Of a stretch of 10,902 nt of DNA, positions 1 through 6,979 are shown piece by piece. Both the position numbers and the translations under genes were made by a program. Location: positions 1-10,902 of the forward strand of contig JAZSOD010000040.1 in the NCBI GenBank assembly GCA_045536775.1. The letters are read 5' to 3'. The DNA is from UBA4717 sp045536775 (GTDB lineage: Bacteria > Bacillota > Clostridia > Oscillospirales > CAG-272). The first letter of the stretch is position 1; each line of letters opens with the position of its first letter. The notes below the pieces were generated by a model. The model worked only from the letters and a program-made list of their open reading frames with translations, searched no databases and was not told where the DNA came from.

Positions 1-422
<422 letters not shown>

Positions 423-636
423 ATTTGTATATTATCAGTCCTATAGGACCGTTAACATCTTACTCTTCAGAGTTTAATTCTTAGCTTCTTTTACTCTTAG
501 CTTCAAAAGAATTGTCGAGTTTCTTTCTTGGTTGTATCTTTGCTTCGATACTTGCGTATCTTGCTTTGTACTTCCTTCTTCTGTTGTTCAATTTTCAAGG
601 ACCGTCTCTCGCCTCCGCTTTCGCGGCGACTCGATT
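423..636 (-). promoter_or_regulatory. 16S rRNA leader with conserved antitermination/processing-type motif
   Basis: This is the untranslated leader between promoter P2 and the mature 16S 5' end. At 581-603 (minus strand) it reads GGTCCTTGAAAATTGAACAA, close to the CTTTGAAAACTGAACA block found in many Firmicutes rRNA leaders. Further structure: a perfect 5-bp hairpin GATAC-TTGC-GTATC at 547-560, a 12-bp palindrome GTCCTATAGGAC at 438-449 about 10 bp before the mature end, and a 10-bp direct repeat TCTTAGCTTC (plus strand) at 479-488 and 495-504. These probably belong to the processing stalk and antitermination signals, but the partner strand past the 16S 3' end is not in the window. No protein gene is seen here. 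Confidence 0.7.
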
Positions 637-695
637 AGTATAGCACATCACTCGGCCTTTGTCAAGTACTTTTTTCGTGTTTTTTCACTTTTTTT
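630..695 (-). promoter_or_regulatory. rRNA operon promoter P2 with phased A-tract UP-like element
   Basis: The minus strand has TTGACA at 665-660, a 17-bp spacer and TATACT at 642-637, with a start expected near 630. Directly upstream of the -35 lie three A-tracts on the minus strand (670-675, 680-685, 689-695), spaced 9-10 bp, one helical turn. Such tracts bend DNA and bind the RNA polymerase alpha C-terminal domain, so this is very likely the strong proximal rRNA promoter. Confidence 0.9.
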
Positions 696-743
696 GTGCT
701 TGTCCAAACCTTGCGTGTCTATCCCCTCTCTTTTCCGTGAGAG

Positions 744-779
744 TGTCCCCATTATATCACTTCTTACTCCCCTTGTCAA
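744..779 (-). promoter_or_regulatory. rRNA operon promoter P1
   Basis: The minus strand has a perfect sigma-A consensus: TTGACA at 779-774, 17-bp spacer, TATAAT at 756-751, plus a TG one base before the -10 (extended -10, TGATATAAT). Transcription would start near 746-744. The 40 bp upstream are A-rich (blocks around 781-812), as in an UP element. It points at the 16S gene and is the distal of two tandem promoters, the usual layout of rRNA operons. Confidence 0.9.
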
Positions 780-838
780 TACTTTTTGTAGAGGTTTTTA
801 CAATTTGTTCCTTTTACCCCCAATCAGCATATTAAAGC

Positions 839-880
839 GAGGCTCTTATGTGCAATTTGTCAATCACACACAAGAGCCTC
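839..880 (-). terminator. Probable terminator of the glycosidase-like gene
   Basis: Inverted repeat GAGGCTCTT (839-847) and AAGAGCCTC (872-880), extended inward after one mismatch by TGTG/CACA, with a loop of about 14 bases. It starts 23 bp past the stop of the 903-2582 gene. On the minus strand it is followed by GCTTTAATATG, a short, imperfect T-stretch, so termination may be leaky. It also separates that gene from rRNA promoter P1. Confidence 0.6.
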
Positions 881-902
881 AGTGATTATTTACCTCGGGA
901 GT

Positions 903-2582
903 TTATCTTAAGATCTCAAACTCTTCCTTATTATAATCTACGATAACGCGCGTTCCGTTTGAGTAGGTTGTGCAGTATACGTTTTCCGCGATCTCCTCGT
1001 GACTGTCTATAAACTCAAAACGCTCGTTTTTCATAAGCTCGTAGTCCTCGCTCATCCGCTTGATTCTTCTTGCGCTATCGGAAAGCTGCTCGTCGGTATC
1101 GCAAAGCATATCCTCAAGACCCATCCAGTTGTTACCGTTTGCGAAGTTAGCGTAATAGCAAACAAGCGGTCTTCCGCCCCACTCAAAATACTTAAGTCTG
1201 TTTTTCTCGGACTTTGCCGTATAGTTAAGCGTATAGGTGGCAGGGTTATAGAGTATGATGCCGTGATATACCATCTGCCAGAAAGGAACGATCTTATCGC
1301 AAAGTACGGTTTCGGCATCAAGCTCAGCCTTGAATACGGGGTACATAACGTAATCAAGCTCAGACGCCGCGAAGTCAAAGCCCGACTCGGACGCAAAGCC
1401 ACCAAAGTTTTCACGCGTAAGCTTCATTATCTTGCGGTACCACTCTGCACTCTCTGCTCTGTTTAACGGGTGCGCCTCATCGTAACACTTAAGAAGCGGA
1501 AGGATGGTTATAACGTCTATGTAGTGTATTCCCTCGAAGCCGAATTCTTTTATTATCTCCTGATTAGAGAGCTCAAATCTTTCGTACTGTCTCTTGGGGC
1601 AGATCTTATGGGGACGTCCGCCCGACCAGCAATAAGGTCTTAAGTGAAGCGACTTATCCTTATTCTTAAGGAGGTACTCCTCGTCAAAGCAATCGGCAAT
1701 GGTGTAAGCGGCAGTCGCATCATCGTGGCACACGATGGCGTATCCGAGGCTTTGCACCTTGGATATAAGCGCTCTCATTCTTTCCTCGCCGCCAAGACGG
1801 GGGTCAACGGGAAGTATCTGGGGAAATCTTCCGTCGTGTCCGCCATAGTTCCATCCGACAAGACAAAATTCAGCATTATCTATTCCCTGCTTTTTGAACT
1901 CGTCGGCTATATCACCGACTCTGTCAAAGCTGCAAGCTACGTGCATAGGAGGCTCGGTTTCGGGGGTCTGATATTCCACGGGGCTCGGCGCAGGCTTCCA
2001 GCCCTGACGCACACGCACCTCTATACCGTCCACCGCCTTTTGTAAGCGAGGTTCCTTTGCCGCCCTTTCCTTAAGCGTAACACAACCGCAACGGGTAAGC
2101 TGATAATTTCTGTAAAGTCTTGCCATAGCCGAATATGAGCCGTCCTCAAGCTCATAAAGCTCGACTTCTATGTCTTCGTATAGCTCATCGCCGTCAATAT
2201 AAAATCTCGGGTAAGCATAATAAACGCCGTCCTTAAGTCCGAGAACCATTCCGAAGTCGTATCTCATTCCCGTTACTATTGCAAGGACACCGTCTTTTCC
2301 CTTATTCCAGCCGTAGCAGGAAATAAAGCTGTGATCCTTAACGGTTTCATTGTCCTCCTTGGGAGTAAATTTGGTAAGATATGTACCGAGGGTGCCGTGG
2401 TTTGTTATAAAATAGCCCTCGTCACCAACCTTGGCGCAAAAATAATCGTACAGAAAATCGATATACTTTACGCCGCATATCTCTTCCTTTTTAATATATG
2501 CCGTAGTAATTCCATTCTCTGTTTTTGTTGCGGTATTGCGTATTTCTACCGTTCCGTTTTCATAAACAAATCTTGTGTTCAT
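903..2582 (-). CDS. Predicted cytoplasmic glycosidase-like TIM-barrel protein (GH101/DUF5696-like)
   Basis: A 559-residue protein with no signal peptide or membrane segment, so it should act in the cytoplasm. Residues about 1-195 look like a beta-rich N-terminal domain ending in ARLYRNYQL and TLKERA, a pattern known to me from DUF5696 and GH101/GH129-type enzymes. Residues about 212-500 look like a TIM barrel. By analogy, Asp356 in GIHYIDV would be the nucleophile position and Glu399 in FASESG a candidate acid/base. The C-terminal 30 residues form a beta hairpin (VYCTTYSNGTRVIVDY). Start choice: ATG at 2582 with AGAGAGG nine bases upstream. It diverges from an AraC-family regulator, which supports a regulated sugar-scavenging role. 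The family assignment comes from remembered motifs rather than an alignment; substrate is unknown and loss of catalysis cannot be excluded. Confidence 0.6.
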   Translation of the reverse strand: MNTRFVYENGTVEIRNTATKTENGITTAYIKKEEICGVKYIDFLYDYFCAKVGDEGYFITNHGTLGTYLTKFTPKEDNETVKDHSFISCYGWNKGKDGVLAIVTGMRYDFGMVLGLKDGVYYAYPRFYIDGDELYEDIEVELYELEDGSYSAMARLYRNYQLTRCGCVTLKERAAKEPRLQKAVDGIEVRVRQGWKPAPSPVEYQTPETEPPMHVACSFDRVGDIADEFKKQGIDNAEFCLVGWNYGGHDGRFPQILPVDPRLGGEERMRALISKVQSLGYAIVCHDDATAAYTIADCFDEEYLLKNKDKSLHLRPYCWSGGRPHKICPKRQYERFELSNQEIIKEFGFEGIHYIDVITILPLLKCYDEAHPLNRAESAEWYRKIMKLTRENFGGFASESGFDFAASELDYVMYPVFKAELDAETVLCDKIVPFWQMVYHGIILYNPATYTLNYTAKSEKNRLKYFEWGGRPLVCYYANFANGNNWMGLEDMLCDTDEQLSDSARRIKRMSEDYELMKNERFEFIDSHEEIAENVYCTTYSNGTRVIVDYNKEEFEILR

Positions 2583-2600
2583 TATATACTACCTCTCTTT

Positions 2601-2697
2601 TTTGGTATTCACCCTTGATTTTATCACAAAAATCGAGTATAATATATATCAAAACCAAACAGTAAATTGTCAAAAATAAACATTTAGTGCGATTATT
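2601..2697. promoter_or_regulatory. Overlapping divergent promoters, glycosidase-like gene / araC-type gene
   Basis: Plus strand, towards the regulator: TTGATT at 2615-2620, 17 bp, TATAAT at 2638-2643, start near 2650. Minus strand, towards the glycosidase-like gene: TTGACA at 2673-2668 with either GATATA (17-bp spacer) or an extended -10 TGATATATA whose hexamer is 2648-2643 (19-bp spacer), start near 2636. The two -10 regions meet at 2643, so each polymerase footprint covers the other promoter. AraC-family operators are expected here, but no clean direct repeat was recognised. Confidence 0.6.
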
Positions 2698-3522
2698 ATG
2701 GAATATTATATCAATTCAAACCAAATTTCACCGTTCGTCAGATACGCAGGTTTTCACGAACACGGCACGACCAGTCAAAGCTCGCCGGTGTACGCCGCGG
2801 ACTGCCGCCTTCTTTACTTTGTAAATGACGGTGCGGTTATGAAATACGGCTCTCAAGACATTATCACAAGGTCAGGCGACCTTCTCATACTTCCACCCTC
2901 CATCCCGTACGCCATTCCCGACACCGAGTTGTATATAATAAATTTTGACTTTCTTTCAACCGATTATTTGCTCGACAAGGCAATACGCGTACACAAAAGC
3001 CTCAATTTCACTCCGCATCAGACAGTACACCTTGCCGATTTTCCCCAGCTCGACTATGGCCTGCACACGAATATCGGGTCTGTAAGACACGTTTTTGACA
3101 AGCTGTCCTCCCTGTACAAAAACAAGGATATATACTTCAGAGCCGAAATGAACTCTCTGTTCACGAGTCTGCTTACAACGGTTTTCAAGCACTTAATAGG
3201 CTCAAATCAAGACAACAGCATTGACAAAATAATAGAATACGTGAACTCAAACTGCCACCTTAATATTTCCAATTCCTTGATAGGCGAGAAGTTTCACTAT
3301 CACCCTAATTATCTCAATAAGCTTTTTATAAAGCACACGGGGTATTCGCTTCACAAGTACGTTATAAACCGCAGAGTCGATAAGGCGCAGCTTATGCTTT
3401 CCACCACTACCCTTTCCGCAACCGAAATCGCATTTGCCTGCGGCTTCAAAAATCTTTCACAGTTTTCTAAAACCTTTAAGGAATTCACGGGGTTCTCACC
3501 CGCAAAATTCCGTATAACATAA
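2698..3522 (+). CDS. AraC-family transcriptional regulator
   Basis: A 274-residue one-component regulator. Residues about 20-100 form a cupin-like sensor half (GSQDIITRSGDLLILPPSIP, the usual GD..l.pP turn of sugar-binding AraC proteins). Residues about 174-274 hold the two-helix-turn-helix DNA-binding domain: first HTH around 191-212, second around 240-262 (ATEIAFACGFKNLSQFSKTF), closing with GFSPAKFR. All hallmarks of the family are intact and length is normal. It diverges from the glycosidase-like gene and most likely senses a sugar and controls that gene, perhaps itself too. The ATG at 2698 lacks a recognisable Shine-Dalgarno within the preceding 20 bases, suggesting low expression. The stop codon runs into the shared terminator. 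Ligand is not predictable. Confidence 0.93.
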   Translation: MEYYINSNQISPFVRYAGFHEHGTTSQSSPVYAADCRLLYFVNDGAVMKYGSQDIITRSGDLLILPPSIPYAIPDTELYIINFDFLSTDYLLDKAIRVHKSLNFTPHQTVHLADFPQLDYGLHTNIGSVRHVFDKLSSLYKNKDIYFRAEMNSLFTSLLTTVFKHLIGSNQDNSIDKIIEYVNSNCHLNISNSLIGEKFHYHPNYLNKLFIKHTGYSLHKYVINRRVDKAQLMLSTTTLSATEIAFACGFKNLSQFSKTFKEFTGFSPAKFRIT

Positions 3523-3549
3523 AAAGTGCTGACAACGTCAGCACTTTTT
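3521..3549. terminator. Bidirectional terminator shared by araC-type gene and ylmC-family gene
   Basis: Perfect 13-bp stem AAAAAGTGCTGAC / GTCAGCACTTTTT with a 3-base loop (3534-3536). Runs of T follow on both strands, so it ends the convergent genes from each side. The plus-strand stop TAA (3520-3522) and the minus-strand stop TGA (3540-3538) both lie inside the element. Confidence 0.93.
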
Positions 3550-3798
3550 TGGTGATTCTAAAAAATCAGCTCTTACTATTACCGTGTCTTCCCCTATGCG
3601 CTCGATATTACACCACGGGATCCTTATCTCCTCGCATCTTCCGAAGCAAAAGCTCCTGCTCTCCCCAGGCACCGAGATCGACACTATCTGTCCGCACGGC
3701 ACTTCAAATTCCACGTTGCAGACAAATCCGAGTCTTCTCCCGTCACATACGTTTATGACCTCCTTGCATTTGAGATCGTTAAAGCTCAGTGTTTTCAT
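3538..3798 (-). CDS. YlmC/YmxH-family PRC-barrel protein
   Basis: An 86-residue protein read from ATG at 3798. The pattern LSFNDLKCKEVINVCDGRRL, then GFVCNVEF, GQIVSISVPG, IPWCNIERIGEDTVIV is typical of the YlmC/YmxH family, single PRC-barrel proteins of Firmicutes often linked to sporulation. Biochemical role is unknown. It has several cysteines (11, 18, 27, 35, 51, 55, 63, 86). The frame is open back to 3891, but those 31 residues (translated through a hairpin and AT-rich spacer) are not family-like; the conserved region starts at this Met. An ATG at 3822 (MRRELCFA prefix) is the main alternative. The nearest good ribosome binding site (AAAGGAG, 3845-3839) is separated from the ATG by a hairpin. 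Last gene of the tmk-mltG cluster; its stop lies in the terminator stem. Confidence 0.85.
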   Translation of the reverse strand: MKTLSFNDLKCKEVINVCDGRRLGFVCNVEFEVPCGQIVSISVPGESRSFCFGRCEEIRIPWCNIERIGEDTVIVRADFLESPKKC

Positions 3799-3807
3799 AG
3801 CAAAACA

Positions 3808-3838
3808 AAGCTCCCTACGCATCGCGCGTCGGGAGCTT
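3808..3838 (-). terminator. Hairpin between mltG and ylmC-family gene (terminator or translation-shaping leader)
   Basis: Inverted repeat AAGCTCCC (3808-3815) / GGGAGCTT (3831-3838), one mismatch, then ACGC/GCGT, and a 5-base loop. On the minus strand it is followed by TTTGTTTTG, so it can act as an imperfect intrinsic terminator after mltG. It lies between AAAGGAG and the ATG of the downstream gene; folding would leave only about nine unpaired bases between them. Confidence 0.6.
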
Positions 3839-3890
3839 CTCCTTTCGGCAAATACTGTTAACAGTATATTCCCGAAATAAAATTCTAACA

Positions 3891-5468
3891 CTATTTGATA
3901 TTCGCTATCGCGTCAAGATGCTCTACATAGGTGCGTGAGAACACGGTTCTTCCGTTGCTTCCCGAAATAAAGTAGTGGTAATTTGTCGAGTTCGGGTACA
4001 TCGCGTATCTTATAGCCTCCATCGCGGGATTGGATATGGGACCGGGAGGAAGTCCCTTGTTCTTGTAGGTGTTGTAGGGGCTTTCATACGTGGTTTCAGT
4101 AAGCTTTTCGGGACGGCTTCCCGTGTCACGCTCTATCGCGTACATTATTGTTGCGTCAGAGTCGAGATAGGGGTAGTTTGCCGCGTTATTCAGTCTATTG
4201 TGGAATACCGAGGATACGTTACCCATTTCGTCCGCGTAGATGACCTCTTTTTCTATCATTGACGCGAGAGTGATAAGTTCGTCTACCGTCATTCCCATTT
4301 CCTTGGCTCTGTCGTAATATTCCTCGGTGAACTTATTGTTGAAGTTCTCGAGCATTTTATATATTACGGTCTCCTCGGTCGCGGTCGAATAATAGTAGTA
4401 GGTGTCGGGGTAAAGGTAACCCTCGAGCCTCCAGAAACGGTCGGGAGAGGTCTCGCCAAGCTCGTCAATGAAGCGGTAATCGAAATCGTACTCGTTTATG
4501 GCTCTGACATAGCCCTCATAGGTTCCGAGCCCCTTATCGACAAGGAGCTTTACCATCTGGTCTACGCTATATCCCTCGGGTATGGTTACGACAACCGTAG
4601 TCCTTTCAGGCGCCTTGGGCTTGAACTCCGCTACCATATAGTCATAATTGAGTGCAGGGGACACGGTGTATGTTCCCGCGAGGTATTCCCCTTCTTTTTT
4701 CTTGAATTTGATATAGAATTCAAACACCGACGGGTACTTTATAGCACCTGCGTCGCCAAGCAGCTCGGCAAGAGTTTCCGTGTCACAGTTTTCGGGGATC
4801 ACAACGGTAACCTCTGTATCGTTCTTTACAAAAGCAAAAACGTCATTTGCTACGTTGATAATAAGAACGGCAAGTATCACGGATACCGCAAGGACGGATA
4901 TAAGATATATTATCGCCTTAGCGACGCTCGTGAGAGCACCGATCGCGCCCTTTACCGCAACCTCGTCGGGCTCGGGATTATCATCGATCTCAAAATCGTC
5001 GTTTTCAGTAAATACAGGATCGGCCTTTTCAGGCTTATGTGCGGTCTTGCCTGCAATTTTAACGTCAGTATCCTTGTCGGTGGGAAGTCTTTTCGCCTTT
5101 CCCTCTCTGACAACGGGAACCGTCATGGTAGCGTCTGCGCTTTTGCGCCCCGCATCAGTAACGGGTACTGTCTTAGGCTTCTGCGACTTCGCGGGCTCGA
5201 CCTTCTCAGGAGTGTCCTTGGGTGCCGTCTTTTTGACGGGCGGCTTTGCTTCGGGCTTGACGTTGGCGGGCACCTTGTTTATAACCATAGTGCTGTCCGC
5301 AGACTTATCAGTTTGCGCGGTCGGAGACTTCCTGAGGTAGCGCTTCACAGGTGCCTGGCCTGCTCCGCTTTTGCCGCTTGCAGATTCACTTCTCTGCGCG
5401 ATAATTCTTTCAATGTCCCGTATTTCTTCAGGGTCAAGTCCGTTATTGTTCTTAGGGCTGTCACTCAT
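3891..5468 (-). CDS. mltG: Endolytic murein transglycosylase MltG
   Basis: MltG cuts nascent glycan strands next to the membrane and so limits peptidoglycan chain length. The 525-residue protein has a cytoplasmic N-terminal region of about 175 residues rich in Lys, Pro, Ala and Asp, one membrane helix (about 183-207), a LysM-like domain (about 220-285), and the YceG catalytic domain (about 290-522). Signatures are TIPEGYSVDQM, LEGYLYPDTY, LASMIEKEV with Glu406 at the catalytic position, FHNRL, LDSDATIMYAI and LPPGPISNPAMEAI. The core is normal; the N-terminal tail makes it much longer than the E. coli form (about 340 residues). Start: ATG at 5468 with AAGGA eight bases upstream. It lies 22 bp after the CPBP gene. 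The tail repeats KSADSTM (55-61) and KSADATM (109-115). Confidence 0.95.
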   Translation of the reverse strand: MSDSPKNNNGLDPEEIRDIERIIAQRSESASGKSGAGQAPVKRYLRKSPTAQTDKSADSTMVINKVPANVKPEAKPPVKKTAPKDTPEKVEPAKSQKPKTVPVTDAGRKSADATMTVPVVREGKAKRLPTDKDTDVKIAGKTAHKPEKADPVFTENDDFEIDDNPEPDEVAVKGAIGALTSVAKAIIYLISVLAVSVILAVLIINVANDVFAFVKNDTEVTVVIPENCDTETLAELLGDAGAIKYPSVFEFYIKFKKKEGEYLAGTYTVSPALNYDYMVAEFKPKAPERTTVVVTIPEGYSVDQMVKLLVDKGLGTYEGYVRAINEYDFDYRFIDELGETSPDRFWRLEGYLYPDTYYYYSTATEETVIYKMLENFNNKFTEEYYDRAKEMGMTVDELITLASMIEKEVIYADEMGNVSSVFHNRLNNAANYPYLDSDATIMYAIERDTGSRPEKLTETTYESPYNTYKNKGLPPGPISNPAMEAIRYAMYPNSTNYHYFISGSNGRTVFSRTYVEHLDAIANIK

Positions 5469-5490
5469 TTGCTTTATCCTTTCCTATGTA

Positions 5491-6393
5491 TCAGAGCGAA
5501 GTGATTACATAAAGCAGTATGCATAGTATAAACGGTAGGCTTATAAAAGAGTTCTTGATGCTGACCTTTCCCCATACGAAGTTATCGTTTCTTTCGGGAG
5601 TTTCTCTGTTTTCAAGGGCGTAGGAGTAAAACATTTTTTCCGCGCACCCGAGAGTAAAAAACAGAAACAGCAGGAACAGACCAACGAATATAAATATCAT
5701 AAAGACGTTATTTTTCGGTCTGTCAAGAACGTTAAAGAGTTGAGATTCAAGGTAAATACAATAGCTGTTGTATACGAACCTTATTGCAACCGCAGACCAT
5801 ATTGAGCCTGTTACGTAGACGGCAAACGCAAGCACCGCGCCCACGAACACCGCAAGTATGAAGTTTTCAAAGCCGTAGTGCAGAAAAGCGAAAAGCACCG
5901 ACGACATAATAACCGCGCAAACACGGCCTCCGCTTCTGTATTCGCTTATCATAACTCCACGGAAGATAAACTCCTCTGAAATAGCAGGTGCAAGTGCAAA
6001 CGCCATCAGCGAAAATAAAGGATTTTCGGCTGCCGCGACGTTCGGAAACACTCTTCTCATCAGCACGAGGTCGCTTCTCGGTATTCCAAGCTCCTCACAA
6101 ACAAACCTTATTGCCGCGCTGCCTGCTACGAGCATAAACAAGCAGAAAATAATAAAAGCAATACTATCGGGCGCAAACATCTTCATTCCGACCGTCGCGC
6201 CGTATCCTTTGCCCTTGAGCTTGATGTAAAGCACTGCGGGAAGCAAAAGAAGAAGAAACTGTATGATTACGAAGGAGAGGTATATATTGTTTCTCTTTGA
6301 TAGCAGCTCTGGGTCAATATATCTCACTGCAGTTATAAGCGCGAGGATCACCGTTACCAAGCACGGCGCAAGAAACGTGTTTTTAATTTTCAT
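5491..6393 (-). CDS. CPBP-family intramembrane glutamic protease-like protein
   Basis: A 300-residue multi-pass membrane protein with about eight hydrophobic segments. It carries the CPBP/Abi (Rce1-like) motifs: EExxxR as ISEEFIFRG (Glu140, Glu141, Arg145) and FxxxH as FAFLH (Phe168, His172). The third motif, usually HxxxN, reads RFVYN (Arg205 to Asn209), so the His is replaced while Asn209 stays. The family cleaves peptides within membranes or serves in bacteriocin immunity and protein maturation; no bacteriocin gene is nearby, so a housekeeping role in membrane or envelope maintenance is more likely. Its ATG (6393) overlaps the end of the preceding cyclo-ligase gene by 11 bases, indicating translational coupling. 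No separate Shine-Dalgarno is clear. Confidence 0.9.
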   Translation of the reverse strand: MKIKNTFLAPCLVTVILALITAVRYIDPELLSKRNNIYLSFVIIQFLLLLLPAVLYIKLKGKGYGATVGMKMFAPDSIAFIIFCLFMLVAGSAAIRFVCEELGIPRSDLVLMRRVFPNVAAAENPLFSLMAFALAPAISEEFIFRGVMISEYRSGGRVCAVIMSSVLFAFLHYGFENFILAVFVGAVLAFAVYVTGSIWSAVAIRFVYNSYCIYLESQLFNVLDRPKNNVFMIFIFVGLFLLFLFFTLGCAEKMFYSYALENRETPERNDNFVWGKVSIKNSFISLPFILCILLYVITSL

Positions 6394-6979
6394 TAGTCAG
6401 TACCACTCCTCTCTCGCTTACTATAAAGTCAACCTTCAGATCAAATCTGCCGTTTGGAACTCTGTCAACCAAAAGCTCGCCGTATATAACGCCTGCTCTC
6501 GTGAGGTCAACTCCCGACAGGTATCTGTCATAATATCCTTTCCCGTATCCTATTCTATAGCCTCTTTTATCAAAAGCAAGCGCCGGTATTATGCACAGGC
6601 ACTTACCGCTGTCCGCAGTATTGTATCTGTCAAATTCAGGCGCGGACTCGCTCGGCTCGGGAATGTTCATATATCCCAGCGAAAGCTCTTCGGTCGAGCT
6701 TACAAAATGAAACTTCATTTCCGCGCTTCCCGGAATACATCTCGGGTACGCTACCCTTTTGCCTGCGGAGAGCGCCGCCTCGGCAACGGGCGAAATATCG
6801 ATCTCGCTATTAACGGGCGCGTACAGCAAAACCGTTTCGGCATATCTGAACGATACGAGCGAAATAATTCTGTTGCATATTTTCGTATCAAGCTCTCTCT
6901 TTTTATCGGGTGTTATAGCGTTTCTTTTCTTTTTGTGTTTTTCTCTGATTATATTTTTTGCGTTTCTTATCTCGTACAT
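6383..6979 (-). CDS. 5-formyltetrahydrofolate cyclo-ligase (MTHFS)
   Basis: Catalyses ATP-dependent conversion of 5-formyltetrahydrofolate to 5,10-methenyltetrahydrofolate, returning a dead-end folate to one-carbon metabolism. The 198-residue length is normal. Family marks: basic N-terminal helix (REKHKKKRNAI), YAPVNSEIDISP near 53-64, VAYPRC (76-81), and the nucleotide-binding signature RIGYGKGYYDRYL at 142-154. The ATG (6979) directly follows the TAA of the DJ-1 gene with no intergenic base, and GAGGG lies 13 bases upstream inside that gene, so translation is probably coupled. Grouping with thymidylate kinase makes sense because dTMP synthesis uses methylene-tetrahydrofolate. The open plus-strand frame across this gene is a shadow. 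Confidence 0.95.
   Translation of the reverse strand: MYEIRNAKNIIREKHKKKRNAITPDKKRELDTKICNRIISLVSFRYAETVLLYAPVNSEIDISPVAEAALSAGKRVAYPRCIPGSAEMKFHFVSSTEELSLGYMNIPEPSESAPEFDRYNTADSGKCLCIIPALAFDKRGYRIGYGKGYYDRYLSGVDLTRAGVIYGELLVDRVPNGRFDLKVDFIVSERGVVLTNEN

Noticed and set aside
831..863. Third rRNA promoter with TTGACA at 863-858
   Set aside because: The only -10-like hexamer (TTTAAT, 836-831) is 21 bp away and the site lies inside the terminator hairpin.
3799..3891. Longer N-terminal version of the YlmC-family protein (from 3891)
   Set aside because: It would translate through the hairpin and the AT-rich spacer; residues before the Met at 3798 do not resemble the family.
4780..5504. Plus-strand frames rich in Ser/Thr or Leu/Arg opposite mltG
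   Set aside because: Shadows of the low-complexity Lys/Pro/Ala tail of MltG on the minus strand.
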